From the NCBI RefSeq assembly GCF_037977385.1, contig NZ_CP150277.1, positions 1,651,001-1,715,000 on the forward strand: a stretch of DNA of 64,000 nt, written 5' to 3'. Numbering within the stretch: the stretch's first letter is position 1; every line of letters starts with the position of its first letter. Source of the stretch: Terribacillus sp. FSL K6-0262. GTDB taxonomy: Bacteria; Bacillota; Bacilli; Bacillales; Amphibacillaceae. A program made the translations under genes and the position numbers. This document shows, one piece after another, positions 1 to 8,689 of this stretch. The notes below the pieces were generated by a model. It saw only the letters and a program-made list of their open reading frames with translations, was not told the origin of the DNA and ran no database searches.

Positions 1-33
1 TGTACCTTGTTTTCCTTACCAAACAAAGCGAAA

Positions 34-68
34 ACATAAAAATGAGCACCCGCTCCTATAACGGGTGC
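34..68 (-). terminator. Intrinsic terminator of the aldehyde dehydrogenase gene
   Basis: A 7-bp GC-rich stem (46-52 pairing with 62-68) lies just past the minus-strand stop codon at 75 and is followed on that strand by a short T-rich run. Confidence 0.75.
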
Positions 69-74
69 CCTGCA

Positions 75-1523
75 TTATTTCTTATATTGCATGTACACTG
101 CTTGTGTGATGAGGAAATCCTCGATTCCATGCTTGCCGTCGGTACCGCCAAGGCCTGATTTACGGATCCCGGCATGATACCCTTGCACGGCTTCCATGTT
201 TTCGCGATTGACATATGTTTCCCCGAACTTCAGCTCGTTGATCACTTTCAACGCTTCATGAATATCTTCCGTATATACAGAAGAGGAAAGACCGTATTCC
301 GTATCGTTCCCCATTTCAATTGCTTCTTCCAGGTCGGTGAACGTAACGATCGGAACAACAGGTCCGAAAATTTCATTTTTGATGATTTCGGAGTCATGCT
401 GTACGTTGGCCAGGATGGTCGGTTCATAGAAGTAGCCTTTTTCTGCATCTGCCCTCTTGCCGCCAATGATACAGACAGCGCCTTCTTCTTCAGCTGCCGC
501 CACCATTTCTTCCACCGTTTCCAGTCGATCCTTGCTCACAAGCGGTCCCATTTCTACATCATGATCCTCAGCGGGATTACCATAGGAAACTTGCTCAAAT
601 GCTTGTTTCAGTTTATCTGTGAATGCTTCGGCTATGCTTTCCTGTACATAGACGCGCTCTGCATTCGTACATGTCTGGCCATTGTTCAGCAGACGGGATG
701 CTTTGATTTGCTCAACAGCCAAATCCAGATCGGCATTCGCTGTGACGATGGCAGGTGCCTTACCCCCAAGTTCGAGATTGACCTTGGTGATATTCCGTGC
801 GCCGGCTTCCATTACCTTTGTTCCTGCTTCCACGCTGCCGGTAATCGAAATCATGTCCACTTTCGGATGAGAAGCGAGCTGATTCCCCAATGCGGATCCT
901 GTACCTGTCACATACTGATAAACGCCGTCCGGCACGATGCCCAATTCATCCACCATCTTGGTGAACTCATATGCTGTATTTGGTGTTTGCTGACTTGGTT
1001 TCAATACAAGTGCACAGCCTGCTGTCAAAGCTTGGGCCACCTTACGTGCCAGAATGAATACTGGGAAGTTCCATGGCACGATACCAGCAACCACCCCGAT
1101 CGGTTTCTTGAAAATGAGGATATTTTCATTTGGCCGATCACTAGGGACGATATCGCCTTCGATCCGGCGGGCCCATTCAGAAGTATAGCGGAAGAAATCG
1201 ATTGCCATATCCACTTCGCCAGTGGCAAGCTCGTAATTCTTCCCTTGTTCCTCCTGCAGCAAGGAAACAAAAGCATCCTTTCGTTTCTCCAGCTCATCAC
1301 CTAGCTGGCGTACAATCCTGGCCCGCTCGATTGCCGGCGTCTGCTCCCATCCTTTCTGGGCTGCGGCAGCTCCTTCGACGGCTCGCTCCACCTCCTCTTC
1401 AGTCGCTTTTGGGATATTGGAAATGACTTCTTCCGTAGCCGGGTCAAGAATATCAATTGTCTCTTCTGACTCAGAGGTAACAAAGGTTCCGTTGATATAA
1501 AGCTGATGCGTCTGCACTTTCAT
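75..1523 (-). CDS. NAD(P)-dependent aldehyde dehydrogenase (AldA-like)
   Basis: The 482-aa product is a full-length soluble member of the aldehyde dehydrogenase superfamily, which oxidises aldehydes to acids with NAD(P)+. The catalytic set is visible: Asn152 in WNFP, Glu251 in LELGGK and Cys285 in GQTCTN. Overall it looks closest to the lactaldehyde/glycolaldehyde dehydrogenase (AldA) and succinate-semialdehyde groups; the substrate cannot be read from sequence. The ATG at 1523 has a strong AAAGGAGG site just upstream. It stands alone, with its own terminator, and its leader carries a terminator-like hairpin and a weak cre-like sequence, so catabolite control is possible but unproven. Confidence 0.9.
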   Translation of the reverse strand: MKVQTHQLYINGTFVTSESEETIDILDPATEEVISNIPKATEEEVERAVEGAAAAQKGWEQTPAIERARIVRQLGDELEKRKDAFVSLLQEEQGKNYELATGEVDMAIDFFRYTSEWARRIEGDIVPSDRPNENILIFKKPIGVVAGIVPWNFPVFILARKVAQALTAGCALVLKPSQQTPNTAYEFTKMVDELGIVPDGVYQYVTGTGSALGNQLASHPKVDMISITGSVEAGTKVMEAGARNITKVNLELGGKAPAIVTANADLDLAVEQIKASRLLNNGQTCTNAERVYVQESIAEAFTDKLKQAFEQVSYGNPAEDHDVEMGPLVSKDRLETVEEMVAAAEEEGAVCIIGGKRADAEKGYFYEPTILANVQHDSEIIKNEIFGPVVPIVTFTDLEEAIEMGNDTEYGLSSSVYTEDIHEALKVINELKFGETYVNRENMEAVQGYHAGIRKSGLGGTDGKHGIEDFLITQAVYMQYKK

Positions 1524-1568
1524 CCTCCTTTAATCATTCCTGCTGGTTGTTTTCCACCATATAGGAGA

Positions 1569-1583
1569 ATGCAAACGCAAAAG
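1569..1583. promoter_or_regulatory. Candidate cre-like (CcpA) site in the aldA leader
   Basis: The 15 bases match the catabolite-responsive element consensus WTGNAANCGNWNNCW at all but the last two constrained positions. It lies about 46 bases upstream of the dehydrogenase start and touches the leader hairpin. Single weak matches of this kind are common by chance. Confidence 0.25.
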
Positions 1584-1614
1584 ACCCGCTCTTTCATCGA
1601 GCGGGTCTTTTCTT
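1579..1614. terminator. Terminator-like hairpin between the divergent aldA and csbD genes
   Basis: An 11-bp perfect stem (1581-1591 with 1599-1609) is flanked by A- and T-rich runs on both sides. It lies 60-90 bases upstream of the minus-strand dehydrogenase start and not behind any gene. It may be a leader attenuator for that gene or a barrier between divergent transcripts. Confidence 0.6.
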
Positions 1615-1695
1615 ACACTTAGCAGATTAGTGGTATGGGGGATACCTGGTAACACTATTCCCGCCCTGACAGATTCTAAACCCTGAACCAAGAAA

Positions 1696-1720
1696 GTTTA
1701 TCTTTTTTTTTAGCGGGAAC
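1696..1720 (+). promoter_or_regulatory. Sigma-B-type promoter of csbD
   Basis: GTTTAT (1696-1701), a 13-base spacer and GGGAAC (1715-1720) agree with the sigma-B consensus GTTTAA-N12-15-GGGWAW. It sits about 45 bases upstream of the csbD start, as expected for a general-stress gene. Confidence 0.65.
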
Positions 1721-1765
1721 AGATTTAGACAACCTTTCATACTTTCATACAAGGAGGGATTGAAA

Positions 1766-1957
1766 ATGGCTGAAAATAAACAAAGTCTGAGTGAAAAAGT
1801 AAAAGGTGCCGTTTCCAAGATCAAGGGCGAAGCGAAGGACCAGATTGGCAACGCGAAAAACGACAAAGGCATGCAAGCAGATGGGAAGAAAGACAAAGCA
1901 AAAGGCAACCTGCAGGATACGGCCGGAAAATTAAAAGAAAATCATGACCGTCAATAA
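1766..1957 (+). CDS. csbD: CsbD family general stress protein
   Basis: A 63-aa, highly charged, Lys/Asp/Gly-rich protein with the CsbD-family pattern SEKVKGAVSKIKGEAKDQIGN. The family is small and stress-induced and its biochemical role is unknown. I start it at the ATG at 1766: AAGGAGGG (1751-1758) is 7 bases away, whereas the in-frame TTG at 1760 would sit directly against the ribosome-binding site. The sigma-B-like promoter upstream fits the family name (controlled by sigma B). It is transcribed head-on to the replication fork and no clear terminator of its own follows. Confidence 0.85.
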   Translation: MAENKQSLSEKVKGAVSKIKGEAKDQIGNAKNDKGMQADGKKDKAKGNLQDTAGKLKENHDRQ

Positions 1958-2082
1958 GAAAGCGCCTCTCCTTTCAGCAGGTAAATCGGAAGAATCTATA
2001 GGAAACTTGGGAAAGTAAGATGGGTATCCAAATTCGTCAAATTTCGTGCTACAATGAATTTAAAGATTTCCCCTAAATTTCT

Positions 2083-2121
2083 AACGCAAGATGGCTGCCA
2101 TTAGGCAGCCATCTTTGTGTT
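2083..2121 (-). terminator. Terminator of the amidase gene (possibly bidirectional)
   Basis: A long hairpin, with AGATGGCTGCC pairing with GGCAGCCATCT around 2089-2113 and weaker flanking pairs, touches the minus-strand stop codon at 2120. It could also stop csbD read-through from the left. Confidence 0.75.
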
Positions 2122-2875
2122 AGATGATTTCCACATATTGCGGGTTTGCTGTTATATAGTTTCCGCTCTTCAGTTTATACATCGTCGAACCATTGACGGT
2201 AAGTGTCTCCACCACTGTGAACACTTCCCCTTGGCTTACTATACCGGCACGCGCATTCCAATCCGGCGCATCATAATAGTACAAGGAAGCAACTTTCACT
2301 CGAATCAGGAAGGTTGTATCAGAGCCCGATTTTTTTCGCAGACCCAATGCTCTTTCCAAACCGTTGACATGCCCTCGCGCCACATTCTGGATCCATGAAT
2401 TGGATTTCATCTTTGCTGCGTCGGCACTATTGTCGATAAAACCATTCTCCGTCAGCACAGCAGGCATTGCCGTTTCCCGAAGCACATGGAAATTCGCCTT
2501 TTTCATGCCGCGATCTGACATGCCATTCAGCTTCATCACTTCTTCGTGAATCCGGGCGCGCATCACTCCTGTTTCGGAGCTGTCTGATAGTGTCGTATAA
2601 ATATAATCCTCATAGCCTGTGCCGCCCCCAGCATTGACATGGATACTCAGGAAGAAATCAGCACCCCAAGCATTCGCATCATCCGTCCGCTGGGTAAGTG
2701 AGGGGAATGTATCCCCCGTACGAGACATGCGAACCTCTGCATTTTCATACTCCAGCTGCAGGATATTACGGATCGATGTCCCGATTGCCAAAACCACATT
2801 CTTCTCCTGAATCCCGTTTGCTGTCGCTCCCGGATCGGAACCTCCGTGTCCTGGGTCTACATAAATCTTCACCAT
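2120..2875 (-). CDS. N-acetylmuramoyl-L-alanine amidase, CwlC-like, with C-terminal SH3-like domain
   Basis: This 251-aa enzyme should cleave the MurNAc-L-Ala bond of peptidoglycan. The Amidase_3 zinc ligands and catalytic residues are visible: His10 in DPGHGG, Glu24, His79 in SIHVN and Glu142 in TENGF. There is no signal peptide, as in B. subtilis CwlC, which is released by lysis of the sporulating mother cell; the catalytic domain closely resembles CwlC. The C-terminus (about 188-251) carries an SH3-like wall-binding module (SLYYYDAPDWNARAG) where CwlC has SPOR repeats. The ATG at 2875 has AAGGGAGATGG upstream. A phage-endolysin origin is an alternative, but no other phage genes are near. 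It sits divergently beside the germinant-receptor operon. Confidence 0.85.
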   Translation of the reverse strand: MVKIYVDPGHGGSDPGATANGIQEKNVVLAIGTSIRNILQLEYENAEVRMSRTGDTFPSLTQRTDDANAWGADFFLSIHVNAGGGTGYEDYIYTTLSDSSETGVMRARIHEEVMKLNGMSDRGMKKANFHVLRETAMPAVLTENGFIDNSADAAKMKSNSWIQNVARGHVNGLERALGLRKKSGSDTTFLIRVKVASLYYYDAPDWNARAGIVSQGEVFTVVETLTVNGSTMYKLKSGNYITANPQYVEII

Positions 2876-3068
2876 TCGACCATCTCCCTTACTTTTTTGA
2901 CTGCCATATGATACCTTATGCAGCCTTGTACTAGATAAAAGCGGTTGCTGTCACAATTTCACAACCCATTCTGTTTCTATTATCGAAAGATAGGCCCGAA
3001 TCGTGTCATCCGTTCATAAAATATCGGCTGATTAGACACACTAACGGAACAACAGAGAGGTGATCGGT

Positions 3069-4547
3069 GTGTTTCCTTGGCAGAAAAAGAAGACAGAGGC
3101 TGTGGAGAAACGAAAAACCACAGAAATATCCAGGAGCCTGAAAAAAAATGTGGACTATATCGAAAAACAATACTTATATGGCATCAATTACGATTTCGTC
3201 TCAAGGGAATTAAGGGGAGCTACTGGTAAATACCATATATTCTACTACTCCACCATAGTCGATACAAAACAGCTGAATGACCATATCGTAACGCCATTGA
3301 TGGAAACCAAAAAGGACGTATCCGTCGATCGAATTGTCACATTGTCCAATCTCAGCAGTGTAAAGGACATGAATGATGTAGAGAAGGGCCTTATGACAGG
3401 CAGCGCCATCATCTTTAAAGATGGGGACAAGGAAGGGTTCGAAGCTAAAATCGATAACTTCAAACATCGCAACATCGAAAAACCAGAAAATGAGAAAACC
3501 GTCAGGGGACCAAAGGAATCCTTCACGGAGTCTCTACCGACAAATATATCCATTTTCCGGAAACAGATCCCCTCCAAAGATTTGATTGTCGAAAATATCG
3601 AGGTTGGCACAAGACCCGCCATGCCAGTATCCCTTATTTATGCCCGGGACCTCGTAAACGATGAAATACTGGAGAATATCAAAAAGCGGCTAAGGGAAAT
3701 CACAGTCGATAGCGTACGAAATATCGAGGTGCTGGAGCAATTCCTGGAGGAAAGGCCTGCCTCTCTTTTTCCTACGACTCTGTATACAGAACGGCCGGAC
3801 AATGCGGCTAACTTCATCGCAGACGGCTATGTGATCCTTTTGATGGAGAACTCCTCATCCTGTCTGATTGTACCGATCACCATCTGGTCTTTCTTCCATT
3901 CTCCCGAGGATCGGTATCTGCGATGGGCCTTCGGGAATTTCAGCAGATTGATCAGAGCCATCGCCTATTTCATCACCTTATTTGTCTCTGCCACCTATGT
4001 AGCCATAACAAATTACCATAGTCAGCTCATCCCGATCGATTTGCTCCTTGCCATAGCAGCCAGCAGGGAACGGGTCCCGCTGCCGATCATCTTCGAGATT
4101 TTAATGATGGAAATAGCCTTCGAATTAATCCGGGAAGCAGGTGTGCGCATTCCTTCACCACTCGGACCGACCATCGGTATCGTCGGGGCGTTGATCCTGG
4201 GACAAGCGGCAGTCGAAGCAAATATCGTCAGTCCGATCGTTGTCATCATTGTGGCACTGAGCGGGTTATCCTCGTTCGCTGCTGCCAACTACAGCATCAA
4301 CCATACCTTGCGGATATCCAGATTCCTTTTCATCGTAGCTGCCAGTTTTTACGGATTGCTCAGTCTGCTGGGAGCCATAGTGATTTGGGCGGCATATGTC
4401 GTATCCATTACATCCTTTGGCGTGAACTACTTCGCACCAGCTACACCCACAAACAAATCGACACGCGATACGTTTTTCCGCAAGATACTGAAAAAGGAAA
4501 AATGGAGACCTGGATTCCTGAATCCAAAAGACTGGGATAAATATTAG
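3069..4547 (+). CDS. Spore germinant receptor A subunit (GerA family)
   Basis: The A subunit of an inner-spore-membrane germinant receptor, about 492 aa. The N-terminal half (about 1-240) is the soluble GerA domain, and the C-terminal half has about five membrane segments with the family signature MMEIAFELIREAGVRIPSP followed by GPTIGIVGALILGQAAV. I start at GTG 3069, about 8 bases after AGAGAGG; the GTG at 3060 would abut that site. It is the first gene of a tightly packed A-B-C-D operon (15 bases to the next gene). Which germinant it senses cannot be inferred. Confidence 0.92.
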   Translation: MFPWQKKKTEAVEKRKTTEISRSLKKNVDYIEKQYLYGINYDFVSRELRGATGKYHIFYYSTIVDTKQLNDHIVTPLMETKKDVSVDRIVTLSNLSSVKDMNDVEKGLMTGSAIIFKDGDKEGFEAKIDNFKHRNIEKPENEKTVRGPKESFTESLPTNISIFRKQIPSKDLIVENIEVGTRPAMPVSLIYARDLVNDEILENIKKRLREITVDSVRNIEVLEQFLEERPASLFPTTLYTERPDNAANFIADGYVILLMENSSSCLIVPITIWSFFHSPEDRYLRWAFGNFSRLIRAIAYFITLFVSATYVAITNYHSQLIPIDLLLAIAASRERVPLPIIFEILMMEIAFELIREAGVRIPSPLGPTIGIVGALILGQAAVEANIVSPIVVIIVALSGLSSFAAANYSINHTLRISRFLFIVAASFYGLLSLLGAIVIWAAYVVSITSFGVNYFAPATPTNKSTRDTFFRKILKKEKWRPGFLNPKDWDKY

Positions 4548-4562
4548 AAGGAGGTTATCATC

Positions 4563-5651
4563 ATGAGACTAAATAACAAGCCATTACGTGTTCGTGAACT
4601 ATTGGCGTTAATTTTTTTGCTTATCGGTTTAAAAGGGGGCGATACAACCCCGGCCCTTTTTGCCGACCAGGCCCAAAATGCCATATGGCTGGCACCGATA
4701 ATCTCCTTTCTCTTTTTATTAGGTCCCTTTTTGCTTCTCATGTCCCTGCTGAAGAAATATGAAAATTATAATCTGGTGGAACTTATCTTCCACCTGCTTG
4801 GAAAGAAAGCCGGAACCGCCCTTGCATTGCTGCTTATGATCTGCGGTTATTTATCCATGTTCACGGATATGCGCAATGTGGTGGAAGAGATCAACTATTT
4901 ATATTTCCCGAATTCGCCAACGCTCGTTATTTATGTCCTCTTTCTCGGCATCTGCCTGATTGTCGCCCATAAAGGGCTGGAGACAATCGGAAGCTTGGCC
5001 TGGGCACTGCTCCCTATAATCGTGCTTACAGTCATTTCCGTATTGATAGTGGATATAAGAGCAGCTGAATTATTACGCATTTTCCCGATATTCGGTGGAG
5101 GTGTGGGTACGGTCCTTCGGGAAGGCATATCCAAATCGGCTGCCTTTATGGAAATATTCCTGATAACGATTGCTTACTCGGCTTTTCACCACACCAAATA
5201 TTTCCGGCTGGGCATCTTTTGGGGCGGCGGACTATCCGCTATCCTGATCATCACCTTCTATGCGATTTATACGATGCTGTTTGATTATAATTCCATCAAT
5301 AATATAGCTTTTCTTTATCAAGAATCGACTGAAATCATTCCCTTAAGACATTTTTTTACAAATATCAGCACTTTCTTCATGGTCGGCTGGATGTTCTCCA
5401 ACTTCATTCGATTTACCATCTTCCTTTACTTGCTAAGCTGGATTTTCGGAGCCATCTTCGAGATAAAACGATTTGAAGGTCTCCTGCTGCCAATGGGGTT
5501 CATCGCCATGATGGTTTCACTCATTCCGCCTAGCTTTGTCGTCAATGAAATGATTTTCAGGGAAAAGAGCCTGCAATTTATGACGCCTATTTTCTTCTTA
5601 TTCCCTTTTCTGCTATGGGGAGCATCTTACTGGAGGGATAGAAAAACATGA
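4563..5651 (+). CDS. Spore germinant receptor B subunit (GerB family, APC-like)
   Basis: A 362-aa membrane protein with about ten hydrophobic segments, of the spore-permease (GerB/GerKB) group in the APC superfamily. In this family the B subunit forms the germinant-binding site. Features seen include GLKGGDTTPALF near the N-terminus and the SWIFGAIFEIKRFEGLLLPMG C-terminal segment. AGAAGGAGG precedes the ATG at 4563. The stop overlaps the next start in an ATGA, suggesting translational coupling with the C subunit. Confidence 0.92.
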   Translation: MRLNNKPLRVRELLALIFLLIGLKGGDTTPALFADQAQNAIWLAPIISFLFLLGPFLLLMSLLKKYENYNLVELIFHLLGKKAGTALALLLMICGYLSMFTDMRNVVEEINYLYFPNSPTLVIYVLFLGICLIVAHKGLETIGSLAWALLPIIVLTVISVLIVDIRAAELLRIFPIFGGGVGTVLREGISKSAAFMEIFLITIAYSAFHHTKYFRLGIFWGGGLSAILIITFYAIYTMLFDYNSINNIAFLYQESTEIIPLRHFFTNISTFFMVGWMFSNFIRFTIFLYLLSWIFGAIFEIKRFEGLLLPMGFIAMMVSLIPPSFVVNEMIFREKSLQFMTPIFFLFPFLLWGASYWRDRKT

Positions 5652-6892
5652 AAAAGCTTATCCTCATCCTCTTAGCAATACAGCTGACCATCATTCTCGG
5701 AGGCTGTTACGACCGTAAGGAATTGGAAGAGCAGGCCTACGTCATCAGCGTTGGGATCGATAAGACAGACAAAGACAAAATCTTTCGTTTCACATTTGAA
5801 ATGTCCAACCCTGAAGTAGGCAGCTCCGTCGCAAATTCATCCACTACAGAGCCGCCTCAAGAGATAGTCAGTGTATTAGGTTCAAACTTTTTTTCTGCCA
5901 TGAGCGCTGCCAATGCATCCGTGGCAAAAGCGATAACCTTGGATCAAGCCCGGGTCGTCATCGTTTCCCAGGAATTGGCTCGTTCAAAGGAATTCATCAA
6001 TGTGATGCAATCCGCACCAAGTACAGTGGATTTGAGACTCAATGCACAGCTCGTCATCAGCAAGGAGAAAGCCGAGGATTTCATCAAGCAAAATAAACCG
6101 AAATTGGAGACTCGACCACATAAGTATTTCCAATTCATGCTGGATCGAGCCAAAGAAACAGGGGTTATTCCCGATGCCCCCCTGGTTCGGTACTTTCAGA
6201 TCACGGAAGGCGATGCAGATCTCTTCATTGCACCCTTTGCCACCAATGACAAGGACCCCAAAGAGGAATATGGAGAAGAAGACCGATTCAAGGCTGGCGA
6301 GGTTCAATTAAAAGGAAGTAACCCTACACAATTCATGGGATCGGCCGTATTCAAGGAGGGACAGATGATCGATACCTTGACAGGGGAAGAAACACGTTTT
6401 TGCCTGATGTTTGATAAGACGCAGCCTCTGGAAGAAATCATAGCAACCTACCAAGATCCGCTAAGGCCTGACTTTGGAATAACTGCCCGTGTACAAGTCG
6501 CCAAAGCGAAAGTGAAGATAGACTATAAGCCCGATAACAAGACAAATATTGATGTATTTGTCAATGTGCATATGAATATTGCCGCTGTTCCAAGCACAGA
6601 AAACTATATGCTCAATTCTCGCCACAGGAAAATCCTGCATGATTCACTTGAAAAACAATTGCATGACAGCGCAAGCAAATTAATCAGAAAAACACAGGAT
6701 GAATATAAACTGGAGCCCTTTTACTGGTCGCTGCATATCAGGAGCAAATTCCTGACAATCAAGGATTATGAAAAAGCTGATTGGTCGAAAAAAATCTATC
6801 CAAATGCAAATATCCGACTGCACATCAAAGTAAAAAGCATGGAGTTCGGTAAGATCCTGCGGGAATCCGATTTGAGAGAGGTGCGGGATTGA
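5648..6892 (+). CDS. Spore germinant receptor C subunit (Ger(x)C lipoprotein)
   Basis: A 414-aa lipoprotein of the Ger(x)C family, which sits on the outer face of the inner spore membrane and is essential for receptor assembly. The N-terminus is a lipoprotein signal (MKKLILILL...) ending in LGGC, so the mature protein begins at about Cys20. The following WDRKEL-type segment (YDRKELEEQAYV) is typical of the family. Start and stop overlap the neighbouring genes by 4 and 1 bases, showing a coupled operon. Confidence 0.93.
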   Translation: MKKLILILLAIQLTIILGGCYDRKELEEQAYVISVGIDKTDKDKIFRFTFEMSNPEVGSSVANSSTTEPPQEIVSVLGSNFFSAMSAANASVAKAITLDQARVVIVSQELARSKEFINVMQSAPSTVDLRLNAQLVISKEKAEDFIKQNKPKLETRPHKYFQFMLDRAKETGVIPDAPLVRYFQITEGDADLFIAPFATNDKDPKEEYGEEDRFKAGEVQLKGSNPTQFMGSAVFKEGQMIDTLTGEETRFCLMFDKTQPLEEIIATYQDPLRPDFGITARVQVAKAKVKIDYKPDNKTNIDVFVNVHMNIAAVPSTENYMLNSRHRKILHDSLEKQLHDSASKLIRKTQDEYKLEPFYWSLHIRSKFLTIKDYEKADWSKKIYPNANIRLHIKVKSMEFGKILRESDLREVRD

Positions 6893-7053
6893 TGTATCAC
6901 TTCTATATGGCGCTTATGGTCATTTCCATCACCATCTATACGGGACTGTTCTGTTACTCTCTTTACAAGACCGATAATAAAAAAGGGGCAGCAGCTGTCC
7001 TAGTCTTGATCTTGATGGTCATCATCAGTCCCTTCCTGGTTTATTTGTTCTAA
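6892..7053 (+). CDS. Small two-helix membrane protein, probable germinant receptor D subunit
   Basis: A 53-aa protein with two transmembrane helices (about residues 5-24 and 33-52) joined by a short charged loop (KTDNKK). Its ATG shares a base with the TGA of the C-subunit gene, and the operon terminator begins 2 bases after its stop. Small D proteins with two membrane helices are known partners of GerA-type receptors in Bacillus and are proposed to modulate receptor activity; size, topology and position here fit that. No sequence motif proves the assignment. Confidence 0.75.
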   Translation: MYHFYMALMVISITIYTGLFCYSLYKTDNKKGAAAVLVLILMVIISPFLVYLF

Positions 7054-7054
7054 A

Positions 7055-7087
7055 AAAAGCCACAGCCTTGATAGGCTGTGGCTTGCT
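7055..7087 (+). terminator. Terminator of the germinant-receptor operon
   Basis: An 11-bp stem (7057-7067 with 7074-7084) immediately follows the last small gene. The opposite side also carries an A/T run, so it may work in both directions, including for the minus-strand tRNA-Arg. Confidence 0.8.
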
Positions 7088-7100
7088 TTACATATACGGA

Positions 7101-7173
7101 CGGCCCCGGCAAGATTCGAACTTGCGACACACGGTTTAGGAAACCGATGCTCTATCCCCTGAGCTACGGAGCC
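7101..7173 (-). tRNA. tRNA-Arg (anticodon CCT)
   Basis: The minus strand folds as a 73-base cloverleaf: acceptor GGCTCCG with CGGGGCC, D-arm GCTCAGGGGATAGAGC, anticodon loop TTCCTAA (CCT, reading AGG codons) and T-arm with GTTCGAATC. The 3' CCA is not encoded. It is transcribed convergently with the ger operon. Confidence 0.92.
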
Positions 7174-7324
7174 ACGACAAGTTATATTATACCTGATTCA
7201 TCAAATCTTGCAAAGTCTGTCGCATTTTCCACTGATTTCTTCCTTCACTATGTCGAAGCAGACACTCTTCTATGGTAAACTATATTTATTTGCCATACAA
7301 CGTTTTGAGTTTGGAGGATACATC

Positions 7325-7966
7325 ATGCACGAGCTGCCATTTATTGCAGTGGAAGGCCCCATCGGTGTCGGAAAGACATCATTGGCTAAACGAATCGCGG
7401 ATCATTTTCAGTATGCACTGCTGAAGGAAATCGTGGAAGAAAATCCGTTTCTCGGTAAATTCTACGAGAACATCGAAGAATGGAGCTTCCAGCTGGAAAT
7501 GTTCTTTTTGACAAATCGGTACAAGCAGCTGAATGACATTCGCAAGGACTATCTTTCCCAGGATCAGCCGGTGGTTGCAGACTATCATATTGCTAAAAAT
7601 ATGATTTTTGCCCAGCGCACACTAGCTGCTCCGGAGTTTAATAAATACAGCAGGATTTTCTCCATTTTGACCGAAGACATCCCGCTGCCCAATATGGTGA
7701 TTTACTTGGATGCCAGCCTGGAGACGCTGCTGGAACGGATCGAAATGCGTGCCCGGGAGGCGGAACAGCATATCCAGCCGGATTACTTGGAGCAACTGGC
7801 ATCCGATTATCGCACCTTCATGGATCGATTCGAACAAGAGAACCCGCATATCCCCGTGCTTCGCCTGAATGGAGATGAACTGGATTTTGTGAAGAACGAA
7901 CAGGATTGGAAGTATATTTGTGACAGGATCTCCTCTCACTTGGATAAAGGAGTAACATCATCATGA
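7325..7966 (+). CDS. dgk: Deoxyguanosine kinase
   Basis: A 213-aa deoxynucleoside kinase that phosphorylates purine deoxynucleosides for dNTP salvage. It has the P-loop GPIGVGKT (11-18), the EEWSFQLEMFFLTNRY substrate-binding segment and the ADYHIAKN motif typical of B. subtilis Dgk. I start at ATG 7325, with TTGGAGGA 7 bases upstream; a longer reading frame without a ribosome-binding site extends further upstream and is discarded. Its stop overlaps the start of dck (ATGA), so the two salvage kinases are co-translated. The pair is head-on to replication. Confidence 0.93.
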   Translation: MHELPFIAVEGPIGVGKTSLAKRIADHFQYALLKEIVEENPFLGKFYENIEEWSFQLEMFFLTNRYKQLNDIRKDYLSQDQPVVADYHIAKNMIFAQRTLAAPEFNKYSRIFSILTEDIPLPNMVIYLDASLETLLERIEMRAREAEQHIQPDYLEQLASDYRTFMDRFEQENPHIPVLRLNGDELDFVKNEQDWKYICDRISSHLDKGVTSS

Positions 7967-8646
7967 ACCTTAGAGAGAAATATCATATTCCTGCAGATAG
8001 TGTCATCACTATTGCAGGTACAGTCGGTGTCGGGAAATCGACTATGACGCAAGCCTTGTCCGAAGCTCTGAATTTCCGTACAAGCTTCGAGAAAGTGGAT
8101 GGAAATCCATACTTGGATAAATATTACGCTGATTTTGAACGCTGGAGTTTTCATCTTCAAGTTTATTTCTTAGCAGAACGCTTCAAAGAACAAAAAAGAA
8201 TCTTTGAATATGGCGGCGGCTTCATCCAAGACCGTTCCATCTATGAAGATACTGGCATCTTTGCCCGAATGGCGTATGAAGAAGGAAATATGTCAAAGGT
8301 TGACTATGAGACATATCGCTCCCTCTTTGATGCCATGGTAATGACACCATACTTCCCGCATCCCGATCTGCTGATCTACTTGGAAGGATCCTTTGATCAT
8401 ATCATCAGCCGCATCAAGCAGCGCGGTCGGGAAATGGAACAGCAAACGCCTATCAGCTATTGGGAAGAAATGTTCAACCGCTATGAAAAATGGATCAATG
8501 ATTTCAATGCTTGTCCGGTACTGCGAGTCAATATAGCAGACTATGATCTTTTTAATCCGAATACATCCATCGAACCTATCTTAGAAAAGGTCGGCCATTT
8601 CATTCAGCATTCCCGTAAATGGACATCGCGCCAGCCTTCCAAATAA
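7963..8646 (+). CDS. dck: Deoxyadenosine/deoxycytidine kinase
   Basis: A 227-aa deoxynucleoside kinase related to Dgk, with P-loop GTVGVGKS (19-26), the ERWSFHLQVYFLAERF segment and the QDRSIYED motif. It phosphorylates deoxyadenosine and deoxycytidine in B. subtilis. It overlaps dgk by 4 bases and is followed by a strong bidirectional terminator shared with the convergent proC. Confidence 0.93.
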   Translation: MNLREKYHIPADSVITIAGTVGVGKSTMTQALSEALNFRTSFEKVDGNPYLDKYYADFERWSFHLQVYFLAERFKEQKRIFEYGGGFIQDRSIYEDTGIFARMAYEEGNMSKVDYETYRSLFDAMVMTPYFPHPDLLIYLEGSFDHIISRIKQRGREMEQQTPISYWEEMFNRYEKWINDFNACPVLRVNIADYDLFNPNTSIEPILEKVGHFIQHSRKWTSRQPSK

Positions 8647-8689
8647 AAAATCCGCCATTGACTAGACTGCCTAATCAATGGCGGATTTT
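8647..8689. terminator. Bidirectional terminator between dck and proC
   Basis: A 15-bp stem (8647-8661 with 8675-8689) has A and T runs on both arms. It lies between two convergent genes whose stops are almost touching it. Confidence 0.9.

Noticed and set aside
174..1304. 376-codon open frame opposite aldA
   Set aside because: It is an antisense shadow of a well-supported aldehyde dehydrogenase, is rich in Cys/His/Phe, and has no ribosome-binding site or family resemblance.
2048..2056. TGCTACAAT extended -10-like sequence before the amidase terminator
   Set aside because: No -35 and only about 60 bases to the terminator, with no frame; too weak to call an RNA.
7078..7278. Short frame containing GKIRTCDTRFRKP
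   Set aside because: It is a translation of the tRNA-Arg gene, a common mis-annotation.
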